Shown here: one piece after another, positions 7,587 to 14,264 of the stretch
Numbering within the stretch: the first letter of the stretch is position 1
Layout of the letters: each line of letters opens with the position of its first letter
Assembly (NCBI RefSeq): GCF_008729015.1
Contig: NZ_RKSM01000001.1
Location: 806,001 to 870,000 of the forward strand
Source of the DNA: Haloarcula sp. CBA1129
Lineage (GTDB): Archaea; Halobacteriota; Halobacteria; Halobacteriales; Haloarculaceae
DNA: 64,000 bases
Direction of reading: 5' to 3'
Translations under genes and position numbers: made by a program
The notes under the pieces: generated by a model
Databases searched by the model: none
What the model was told of the DNA's origin: nothing
The model's input: the letters and a program-made list of their open reading frames with translations, nothing else

Positions 7587-7904
7587 TCACTGTCGGCCAC
7601 CTCCAACGATGGGTCGGGGCTGGTCACACAGGCCGGCGAGCGTGTCGGCATGATGCTGGAGGAGTTGTGTGCCAGCATCAGTCAGCGTATACTCGTTGGT
7701 GCGGCCGTCGAGTTCTTTTCGGTTGACGAGGTTCTGGTCGGCGAGTTGTGTGAGATTCTGGTAGAGGCGGCTGTGGTTGATCGGGTCGGCGTAGCGCTCG
7801 TCGAGGTAGTCTTTCAGCGCGAGGCCGTAGGGTTCGTCGTCGACGACGGCGATGGCTTCGAGCAGGTCGCGCTGGAAACCCGTCAGTGCGTAGTGGGTCG
7901 TCAT
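7587..7904 (-). CDS. PadR-family transcriptional regulator
   Basis: 105 residues, start ATG 7902-7904. The N-terminal two thirds is a PadR winged helix: LTGFQRDLLEAIAVVDDE, then LALKDYLDERYADPINHSRLYQNLTQLADQNLVNR and the wing ELDGRTNEYTLTDAGTQLL. Small PadR proteins of this length are common haloarchaeal regulators binding as dimers. Its own upstream region (7905-8308) holds four copies of TGAACGGAA and a CCGCC / GGCGG hairpin, plausible operator material for autoregulation. Target genes cannot be told from sequence. Confidence 0.85.
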   Translation of the reverse strand: MTTHYALTGFQRDLLEAIAVVDDEPYGLALKDYLDERYADPINHSRLYQNLTQLADQNLVNRKELDGRTNEYTLTDAGTQLLQHHADTLAGLCDQPRPIVGGGRQ

Positions 7905-7972
7905 TGGTGGCCTCCGGTGGTATGCATCTGGCTGGGACTGGGACAGGACATGGGAAGCGTCTGGGGCGCGCG

Positions 7973-8101
7973 TGAACGGAAGTCGATTTTTCGCGGTCGG
8001 TTCTCGTCTGTGGCCCGCTGTGGCGTGTTCATGGGCCGCTCAGGCGATGAACGGAAAGTGAACGGAAGGACCGCCCTCTGGCGGTTTCCGACTGAACGGA
8101 A
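7973..8101 (+). repeat. Four direct copies of TGAACGGAA
   Basis: Copies at 7973-7981, 8048-8056, 8059-8067 and 8093-8101 in the 400-bp region between PadR and the 8309 gene. The middle two are 11 bp apart, one helical turn, as expected for cooperative protein binding. Confidence 0.6.
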
Positions 8102-8308
8102 ATCGAGGCTGGCGAGCGATGCGACTCTTCGTAGGTGGGCTTGCGGGTTGTCATGGTCGATGCGACGCCGCTGTGTGCGAGTAGGCGTCGCCTATCCCAG
8201 ACTGTTACACTGACTGCACTTAATCTTTTCCGCACGACAACCAATTACCAAGCGTCTATTAAAGGCAGACCGCTGATATTTTCTAAGTAGGTATCTATAC
8301 CACATACA

Positions 8309-8554
8309 ATGCCAGATCCGGGCCGTAAACCGACAGTTTCCGATGTCGAAATACTCAGAGAATTTGCCCTCTGCCCGGACCCGTTCATGCATGCGACAGA
8401 ATTGACTGAAACCCTTGATTTATCCAGACAAGGCGTTCACAACCGGCTTGAGAAGCTACAAGAGAAGGGCTATTTGGATAGCAAAATGACGGGTGGAACT
8501 CGTAATTGGTGGCTCACTGATGAGGGCCGTAACTACCTTTCAGAGCAATCCTGA
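8309..8554 (+). CDS. Small winged-helix DNA-binding protein
   Basis: 81 residues, ATG 8309. One winged helix fills the protein: VSDVEILREFALCPDPF, recognition region LTETLDLSRQGVHNRLEKLQEKGYL, wing SKMTGGTRNWWLTDEG. This is the haloarchaeal MarR/ArsR-like minimal type. The gene converges on the 8533-8772 gene and the two overlap by 22 bp at their 3' ends. The two proteins share fold and length, including a WWL motif before the end, and may be diverged paralogues. Confidence 0.8.
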   Translation: MPDPGRKPTVSDVEILREFALCPDPFMHATELTETLDLSRQGVHNRLEKLQEKGYLDSKMTGGTRNWWLTDEGRNYLSEQS

Positions 8555-8772
8555 TCCTCGGGCAGCCACCAACCAACCATCGTTGAAGTCGGCTTCTTTC
8601 GGTTGATTCTATTTTCATTCCATAACTGGTTAAGGCGCTTGTTTATAGCCGTTCGACTGATTGGTAGGTGTTCCGAGAGTTCACCAGCAGTCACGAATGG
8701 CCCCTCTATTTTTTCAAACGTTTCCAGCAGCTCTCGATCGGTCACTCTCTGGTTCCCGTGTGCCGTGCTCAT
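8533..8772 (-). CDS. Small winged-helix DNA-binding protein, convergent paralogue
   Basis: 79 residues, start ATG 8770-8772. Winged helix with VTDRELLETFEKIEGPFVTAGELSEHL, recognition helix ISRTAINKRLNQLWNENRI and a wing ending GWWLPED. The same plan as 8309-8554, with which it overlaps tail to tail by 22 bp. Its promoter side faces the structured leader at 8841, so it could regulate that unit. Function inferred from fold only. Confidence 0.78.
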   Translation of the reverse strand: MSTAHGNQRVTDRELLETFEKIEGPFVTAGELSEHLPISRTAINKRLNQLWNENRINRKKPTSTMVGWWLPEDQDCSER

Positions 8773-8807
8773 ACTACATATCTAAGTTAGTTTCCGCATG
8801 GAAAGGA

Positions 8808-8814
8808 TTTATGG
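8808..8814 (+). promoter_or_regulatory. TATA-like box for the 8924-9468 unit
   Basis: TTTATGG preceded by an A/G-rich BRE-like stretch (GAAAGGA). It lies about 27-30 bp before 8841, so transcription would begin at or just before the first base of the structured leader. Confidence 0.5.
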
Positions 8815-8840
8815 TGGTGGCGTAACATAAGCTAAGTACA

Positions 8841-8911
8841 GGAACACACGCGCCGCTGGTCGATTTCTTACGAAATCGCCCCGGTGGTAGGACACCGAGG
8901 CGCGTGGTTCC
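8841..8911 (+). ncRNA. Structured leader RNA, predicted three-way junction
   Basis: The outer stem pairs GGAACACACGCGCC (8841-8854) with GGCGCGTGGTTCC (8899-8911), with one bulged base. Inside are two hairpins: CGATTTC-TTAC-GAAATCG (8861-8878) and CGGTG-GTAGGA-CACCG (8882-8897). It ends 12 nt before the ATG of the 8924 gene and starts where the TATA box predicts the transcript start. Most haloarchaeal mRNAs are leaderless or have short leaders, so a folded 71-nt leader is unusual. It could be a cis-regulatory RNA or a processed small RNA. Confidence 0.65.
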
Positions 8912-8923
8912 AGGAAAGAACCA

Positions 8924-9220
8924 ATGGCAACTACGCAATCCAATCCACAAGAACGTACCGCCCGCGAACTACTCACCCAGGGTCGACCGCTGTTTCTCGG
9001 CGTCGACGGCGACGGCGCAGCCCACTACTGGGACAGCTACGAGTTCGCCGTGGCTGTTGTCACGGCTGATGGCGACGCCGAGACAGTCGAGCTGGCGGCG
9101 ACGCCGTTCGAGACGCTCGGACAGTGGTGCGAGTATACGCGTTCCGAGCGCGGCTGGGACATCGGCCCGCACGTCGGTGGCTCGCTGGTCGGTGATCTTG
9201 TTCGGGCGGTGGAAGCATGA
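8924..9220 (+). CDS. Small haloarchaeal hypothetical protein behind a structured leader
   Basis: 98 residues, ATG 8924. Begins MATTQSNPQERTARELL, followed by a beta-rich segment (FLGVDGDGAAHYWDSYEFAVAVV) and an acidic C-terminus (VGDLVRAVEA). No metal site or membrane span. It overlaps the next gene by four bases (ATGA), so the two are translated together. Family not recognised; related short proteins are thought to be common on haloarchaeal plasmids, though this was not checked. Expression may depend on the folded leader 12 nt upstream. Confidence 0.7.
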   Translation: MATTQSNPQERTARELLTQGRPLFLGVDGDGAAHYWDSYEFAVAVVTADGDAETVELAATPFETLGQWCEYTRSERGWDIGPHVGGSLVGDLVRAVEA

Positions 9221-9468
9221 GCTGTACTGTGGAAGAACGCAAGCGAGTGTGGCGGGCAGCGCGGGCCATTCGTGAGGAAGTGGCTACTGAGTCGGTGGAC
9301 GTGCTTGCGCCGAGTGCTAGTCAGTACGGTGAATGGACGCTCGACGCGGTGCTTCGGGATGCTGATGGGGTTCCGCCGGAGGTTCTTCGGGAGCTGGCGC
9401 TCGCTGGATTGACGTTGCAGCCGACGCCGTCGCAGGCTGAGTATCAGCACGTCGCGGCGACAGTATAG
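9217..9468 (+). CDS. Small haloarchaeal hypothetical protein
   Basis: 83 residues, ATG 9217 overlapping the previous stop (ATGA). Starts with a basic helix (SCTVEERKRVWRAARAIREEV), then a mixed region and a C-terminal AEYQHVAATV. No recognised domain. The four-base overlap indicates co-translation and possibly a physical partnership with the 98-residue protein. Confidence 0.65.
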   Translation: MSCTVEERKRVWRAARAIREEVATESVDVLAPSASQYGEWTLDAVLRDADGVPPEVLRELALAGLTLQPTPSQAEYQHVAATV

Positions 9469-9520
9469 GCTGCATTACGATGGAGACAGAACTACCACAG
9501 ACAATTTATTATCCGACATA

Positions 9521-10120
9521 TCAAAATATGGTGTTGCTGAGAACAGAATCCAGCTCCCCGCACTGTGCATACTCTCTAATTATGCTAAATTTTTGTTCCT
9601 TGGTATCATGAATTCCCTTATCTATTCCCGCGGCCTCTTCCATCTTGTCTCTGAATGCTGATATTATAACTTCACCCCGTTTTCTCCCGCCCACTTCTAT
9701 ACGGCAGCGATATCCCACCATTTCTGTAGTCGCCACCAGTTCACATTCGGTTAGAGTGTTAGTTTCATTAGTGAAATTGGTCTTTTTATTTACTTCATCA
9801 AGCCACTCATCAATAGTGCAGTGATCCAAATCAATAAGTAAATTTATACTAAAACTTTTCTCAAGAAACCCATGTATCTCGTTGCTGTATACATCTTTGA
9901 GTATTTCTCTTCCGTTTTCAGACTTAATGAGTATCTCACAGGGATAGTATGAATTCCCAAACGATTGAATCATATCTGATTCTTTTCCCCTCTTGTCCTG
10001 ACCTTCAATATCTTCAACCGAAAATGTCTCCAATTCAAAATCTAAGTTTCTGTGTTTTATATACTCATTCAGAAGTCGCAAATCCCACTTTCCTTCGCAG
10101 AGGATTAACTTCTTGCTCAT
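9521..10120 (-). CDS. Stand-alone TOPRIM-like nuclease subunit
   Basis: 199 residues, start ATG 10118-10120, overlapping the ATPase gene by four bases. The N-terminus KKLILCEGKWDLRLLNEYI fits the first TOPRIM motif (Glu in CEGK followed by Asp), and LLIDLDHC about 95 residues on fits the DxD motif. TOPRIM partners of this kind (DUF3226/DUF4435 type) act with ABC ATPases in OLD- and PARIS-like defence. It is shorter than typical AriB. The gene is AT-rich with Lys-rich codon use unlike its neighbours, suggesting recent transfer. Nuclease activity is inferred. Confidence 0.65.
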   Translation of the reverse strand: MSKKLILCEGKWDLRLLNEYIKHRNLDFELETFSVEDIEGQDKRGKESDMIQSFGNSYYPCEILIKSENGREILKDVYSNEIHGFLEKSFSINLLIDLDHCTIDEWLDEVNKKTNFTNETNTLTECELVATTEMVGYRCRIEVGGRKRGEVIISAFRDKMEEAAGIDKGIHDTKEQKFSIIREYAQCGELDSVLSNTIF

Positions 10121-11406
10121 TCTCCTCTTAAGTCAAGATGCAGTTCATTAAGATGTTTCCTCGCCTCTGCAAAATCTAGATGCTGCGCAGCATACTTTTG
10201 AATTTTCAATATGCCGAGATTCTCTTCTAGATATGATTCGGTTTCATCTAAGGTTGGATTCAAAAATGCGTTAATCAAATCTACATCATGTGTAGTTATT
10301 ATCATTTGGACACCTTCGTCTCGACTTACAGATACAAAGAAATGGACTAGTTTCTTTATATACCCAGGATGCATACTGTTTTCCGGTTCTTCAAGAAGCA
10401 AAACATACTCTTCCATTTCTGATACGTGAAGTTCCCACAGAAGCCCAGTAATCGCACGGAACCCATCTCCCATAAATTTGTGCGGAATCTGATGACGTTG
10501 GTTGTCCTGATTAAATACTACATCTTCGCTATTGAACGACTTTATTTCCGGTAGAAGGTTATATTTCCGAATAGAGTCTTCGACTCTTGAGAGGACTATG
10601 GAACTCTCCTCATGGCCCTCTATATCTTTCTCAGCAATATCGAGCTCACTTACCATTTTAACGGCAGCATTGCTTTCTAAAGTGCCTACAAAGTTTCCTG
10701 ATCCGTATCGACCTACGACCAGTCCTCTGAACAGGCTTTCCACAGCCCATTGAACTTCGTGTTCATCCACGGTAATAGAAGCGCTCGATTCAGAAATTGA
10801 ACTAGAAAACGTGTCTGCAATATCACCGATAAGATCTGAGAAGGTATCAGAAAAGTACAAAAATGGAACTTGATTTCCTGACTGTTCAACCAATATCCCG
10901 CCACTCACATATTCATCAACCTCCTCATCAGAGCGCATCTCGTCAAACACAATCTCTACTGCCCTACGTAGCAGCGATTTTAGCTCAGAACGTATATTTT
11001 GGTCCCCCTCTTCATCAACTAATCTACGCACAACTCCCCTATTCGAATTAATCTGTCTGAGGAAGAGTTGGCGAGCAACTGAGTGCTTTTGATTGTTGCT
11101 CAGTCTTTTCAGGATTAGTTCCTGCGTTGCTCCTTCGTCGATAAATTCGGTCAGTTTAGCCTGTCCAGTTGCGCCGGAATATTCGCAGCGGACAGTTGAT
11201 TCGTTGCTTCCAGACCGTATTAGATTTTCAACTAGTCCCTCATAACGCCGGACATTGTCTGGAGAAAAGCACAATTCGATGGCTTCAAGAAGCGAAGTTT
11301 TTCCTGAATTATTTTTACCCGTGACGATTGTTATATTATTTGGCTCAAAGATTAGGTTCTCGTGGGTTTTGAAATTTTGAAGATTAACCTTGCTGATTTG
11401 TACCAT
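10117..11406 (-). CDS. RecF/OLD-like ABC ATPase, partner of the TOPRIM protein
   Basis: 429 residues, start ATG 11404-11406. Motifs in order: ISKVNLQNFKTHENL (RecF-type N-terminus), Walker A GKNNSGKTS at residues 30-38, a long middle region, LLLEEPENSMHPGY (Walker B with the D-loop region), and IITTHDVDLI (H-loop). It belongs to the AAA15/AAA21 OLD-like ATPases. It is first in a two-gene unit with the TOPRIM gene, the same order as ariA-ariB of PARIS, which senses phage proteins and kills the cell. AT-rich like its partner. A split OLD or PARIS-like defence module is the best reading. Confidence 0.75.
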   Translation of the reverse strand: MVQISKVNLQNFKTHENLIFEPNNITIVTGKNNSGKTSLLEAIELCFSPDNVRRYEGLVENLIRSGSNESTVRCEYSGATGQAKLTEFIDEGATQELILKRLSNNQKHSVARQLFLRQINSNRGVVRRLVDEEGDQNIRSELKSLLRRAVEIVFDEMRSDEEVDEYVSGGILVEQSGNQVPFLYFSDTFSDLIGDIADTFSSSISESSASITVDEHEVQWAVESLFRGLVVGRYGSGNFVGTLESNAAVKMVSELDIAEKDIEGHEESSIVLSRVEDSIRKYNLLPEIKSFNSEDVVFNQDNQRHQIPHKFMGDGFRAITGLLWELHVSEMEEYVLLLEEPENSMHPGYIKKLVHFFVSVSRDEGVQMIITTHDVDLINAFLNPTLDETESYLEENLGILKIQKYAAQHLDFAEARKHLNELHLDLRGE

Positions 11407-11554
11407 GTAAATGACTTCTCCAGGCCCAATTGTCTATATTAACACGTCAATCTGATTTATTACCTTCGTTGTATTGGCTATCGGAACAGTATGTGAGAGT
11501 TGATAAAGAACGGAGGTACAAGATCATGACATATTGGAAGTCTTTTATAAATCC

Positions 11555-12487
11555 CTACTTGTTCTCGAAGTTATCCGTCAACGACATCTGCTCGGTCCCA
11601 TGCAGATAGTCTTCTACTGGCTCTGAGAGTACCTGTGGCTCCACGTCAAGCACTGCATCAAACCGATCCCGAGTGAATCGGTAGGTGTGATTCTCAACTT
11701 GCTCGCAGGCACCGATTTCGACGAGAAAATCAAACACCAAATCGAGATCTGTGAGCCTCACATTATGCTGTGGGGAAAAGTAATCCCGCACCTCAGTCCG
11801 ACTCACTTCAAGTCCGTCAGCATAATCTAGTGCTTTCTCACCCCACACGTCGGCAATGGCAATCGCGAGGATTTCGTGTTCCATACCCTCAGTGAGCATA
11901 ATCTGATCTGGCGGGTTCTGTGGCAGTTGAATCCCTCGCCGAAGTAATGACTGCAGATTCCCTGACTCGTTGAACTCTCCCCTCAGCGGCCGGAGCTGGT
12001 CACCGTAGTCCTGTGTCATCAACACGGCATAGTTCGTCAGCTCTTCAAGCCTGTCTTGGAACTGTGTCGATTCCTCGGCGGCTTCTTCGATATACGCGGC
12101 GTCCAGATCCTGATAGACGATGACCGGCTCAACGGCTGTGACCGTCCCAGTGTAGCCCATGCGATCCTGTACTTGTGCGTCTTTCAGTGCTGACTCGGCA
12201 GTCTCGATATCGACATCAGCACACTCTCGCATCTGCTTGATATCTCGCCCTTCGATGTTGTGTCCGCTCTTGATTTCTGCGAGTACACACGTCTCACCAT
12301 CGTAGAGTACGAAGTCTGGTTCAGCTGTTACATCCGCAGTCCGGTCTTCGATTTTCGGGAACAGCATCGGAATCCGGACCCCATGATTGGCGAGCGACGG
12401 TGTGGATCGGGCAGTGACAGCGGAGTAAAACAGGTTGTATGCGTTCACTTCCCGCCGTTGCCGAATACCTTCCGTCACCTCGTCCAT
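11555..12487 (-). CDS. PD-(D/E)XK-type nuclease with C-terminal winged helix
   Basis: 310 residues, start ATG 12485-12487. The segment TAEPDFVLYDGETCVLAEIKSGHN carries the restriction-like core: D in PDFVL, then ExK in AEIK. C-terminal residues from about 215 look like a winged helix (VSRTEVRDYFSPQHNVRLTDLDLVFDFLVEIG). The gene follows 12490-13647 after two bases and is clearly co-transcribed with it. No known defence family was recognised. DNA cleavage is inferred from the motif; the target could be phage or plasmid DNA. Confidence 0.65.
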   Translation of the reverse strand: MDEVTEGIRQRREVNAYNLFYSAVTARSTPSLANHGVRIPMLFPKIEDRTADVTAEPDFVLYDGETCVLAEIKSGHNIEGRDIKQMRECADVDIETAESALKDAQVQDRMGYTGTVTAVEPVIVYQDLDAAYIEEAAEESTQFQDRLEELTNYAVLMTQDYGDQLRPLRGEFNESGNLQSLLRRGIQLPQNPPDQIMLTEGMEHEILAIAIADVWGEKALDYADGLEVSRTEVRDYFSPQHNVRLTDLDLVFDFLVEIGACEQVENHTYRFTRDRFDAVLDVEPQVLSEPVEDYLHGTEQMSLTDNFENK

Positions 12488-12489
12488 GT

Positions 12490-13647
12490 CTATTGTACTG
12501 CCACCGGGTTGTCCGACTTGCTCAGTGAATAAGTCGAGTCCAAATCGTCGTAGACATCGCGAACGAAGCTCCGTAGCGAAAGCGCTGTCGTCGTTTCACG
12601 CGCGTAGAGAATCAGGTTTGGCGGCTCCAGCGCCACATCAAACGTCTCCTGATGTTCAGTGTCGTAGACCCGGATCTTGCGGCCACTGTCGCGAATTCCA
12701 TACCGATACTGGTTGCCGTTGAGCACGTTCTCTTCAAGATCAGCGATGAGCTCTTTATTGGTCGCCGACGACCGGTCTGGATCAGTCAACTCCACCGCAG
12801 TGAACCCCTCAACGGTGAATCCACTCTCAAGATCACGGCGCTGTGGCGAGTGCTCGACCTCGAAGCTCTGACGGTCAAGCTCCTGATATCCCTTGGTGAG
12901 CCCGAGAAGTGTCTCGACAGCCTTCCCCTCGGAGCCCCGCCGGACAGACCGCATCGTCAACCGGCCTTCGTTCGTGTTCGAGCCTTGGATAGCTGTCGTT
13001 GGCGAGTTTGTCTGATCGAACTCGATGCGCGTTGGTTTCGCGTCGAAGGCATCTTCGGCTTTCTGGAGGTCATCTTCCTCTGCCCCGGAGAACATGAGTG
13101 TCGCATCTCGCTCCCGATTTGGGGCGTGATACTTGGCGGTGAACCCAGAGACACGTGAATCTTGGATACGCTCGGTTAGTGCCTCTAAATTCTCGGCCGA
13201 GAGGTAGAGCCGTTCGACGCATGGCAGATACCTCAGTAGGTTTTCAATCGTCTTTGTCCGCCAATCGCTATGTACCGTGGTTAGAACCCACAGGTATCTA
13301 TCGTTCGTGACGAAAACGAACTCATCGGTACGATTCTTGGCTGGTGTTTTGATGGTAACCAGCGATACGTCGTCGTCAGCAACTTCTTCAGAGAAGGTGT
13401 GCTCCGCGACGTAGTTCTCAGCATGGCTGGTGACACTATCGCTCTCGGCGAGCCCAGTAATCCACGTATCCAGGTCACCAATTTCGTACCCCTGATTATC
13501 ACACAGATAGATATTCAGGTCGGTTTGGCCCCCGCTCCGGGTTGTCTTCTCCTGCATCTCCTCATCCGTCGTGATGACGTACTGAATGAGTTCATGAAGG
13601 ACTTCTCGCGTGGTTTTGTCCTCGACATCGGATGGGGAGATATCCAT
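12490..13647 (-). CDS. Unknown partner of the PD-(D/E)XK protein
   Basis: 385 residues, start ATG 13645-13647. Acidic soluble protein with no motif that I recognise. The N-terminal helical region (DKTTREVLHELIQYVITTDEEMQ) is followed by mixed alpha/beta regions and a C-terminal stretch DVALEPPNLILYAR. Being first in a two-gene unit, two bases from a nuclease-like gene, suggests it senses or recruits for the nuclease. The intergenic side carries palindrome C about 155 bp upstream. Confidence 0.6.
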   Translation of the reverse strand: MDISPSDVEDKTTREVLHELIQYVITTDEEMQEKTTRSGGQTDLNIYLCDNQGYEIGDLDTWITGLAESDSVTSHAENYVAEHTFSEEVADDDVSLVTIKTPAKNRTDEFVFVTNDRYLWVLTTVHSDWRTKTIENLLRYLPCVERLYLSAENLEALTERIQDSRVSGFTAKYHAPNRERDATLMFSGAEEDDLQKAEDAFDAKPTRIEFDQTNSPTTAIQGSNTNEGRLTMRSVRRGSEGKAVETLLGLTKGYQELDRQSFEVEHSPQRRDLESGFTVEGFTAVELTDPDRSSATNKELIADLEENVLNGNQYRYGIRDSGRKIRVYDTEHQETFDVALEPPNLILYARETTTALSLRSFVRDVYDDLDSTYSLSKSDNPVAVQ

Positions 13648-13801
13648 GTTCGAAAGTACTCTGTGGTCACCGATTTTTATTCGGGCGGATTCTATCCTGC
13701 GATTCTACCTCAAACATGGAAGCTAAGTTGACAATAAATTTGTTCACGAATAGTTGATACTTACCAACCACTATGCAACAAAAATCCGTCCCCCAGCCGT
13801 C

Positions 13802-13845
13802 GCTAACCAACAAGTTACGCTGAATTACACTCTGTGTTGGTTAGC
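13802..13845. repeat. Dispersed palindrome copy C
   Basis: Perfect 11-bp arms GCTAACCAACA and TGTTGGTTAGC separated by 22 nt. It lies between the divergent 12490-13647 and 14265-17087 genes. Confidence 0.9.
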
Positions 13846-13863
13846 CACGACCCACCGAACCAC

Positions 13864-13935
13864 TCACTCCCCAACAGCCCCTTCCACGATCTCGATCCCC
13901 TCGTCGGTCAACCCATACAGCTTATCGACGATCTG
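13864..13935 (-). pseudogene. 3' remnant of a winged-helix gene
   Basis: A short minus-strand frame ends LYGLTDEGIEIVEGAVGE before a stop at 13864-13866. LTDEGxEIV is the usual wing end of small haloarchaeal winged-helix proteins, but the 5' part is missing. Probably a fragment left by a rearrangement. Confidence 0.4.
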
Positions 13936-13956
13936 GTCTGGGCAGTGGAAGCATGA

Positions 13957-14136
13957 GGAAGGTGTCGGTTGCCGACGCGAAGGGGCCTCGTCTACGAGCC
14001 CGTCCGTGGCCCCAAGCGAAAGATCGAGTTTGAACCACGGAGTGATGGTGGGTTTGAGCGTGTGGAAGCTGTCTGGAACGGCTGTCAGTGGCGGGTGACC
14101 GGTCGGGAGGTCGTGACGACGATGCGGCGGACTTGA
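13957..14136 (+). pseudogene. 5'-truncated remnant of a small haloarchaeal gene
   Basis: A frame without a good start reads GLVYEPVRGPKRKIEFEPR and then VEAVWNGCQWRVTGREVV before TGA at 14134. The composition is clearly coding, but an upstream in-frame stop removes the beginning. It abuts the other remnant, marking an old recombination joint. Confidence 0.4.
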
Positions 14137-14264
14137 ACGGCGGGGAAACGGCTAATTGTCCTTCGAATAGTTCAATAGCACTTTCGCCCAGAACGGTTGT
14201 TCCTTGGCTTGGTCGATTATATTTATTGAAAAATACTATTTATCCATGGCTGTACAGGATTCTC

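Noticed and set aside
6972-7590. Open frames of 117 and 172 codons in the minus strand
   Set aside because: Composition unlike haloarchaeal proteins and they run through the paired hairpins; treated as intergenic.
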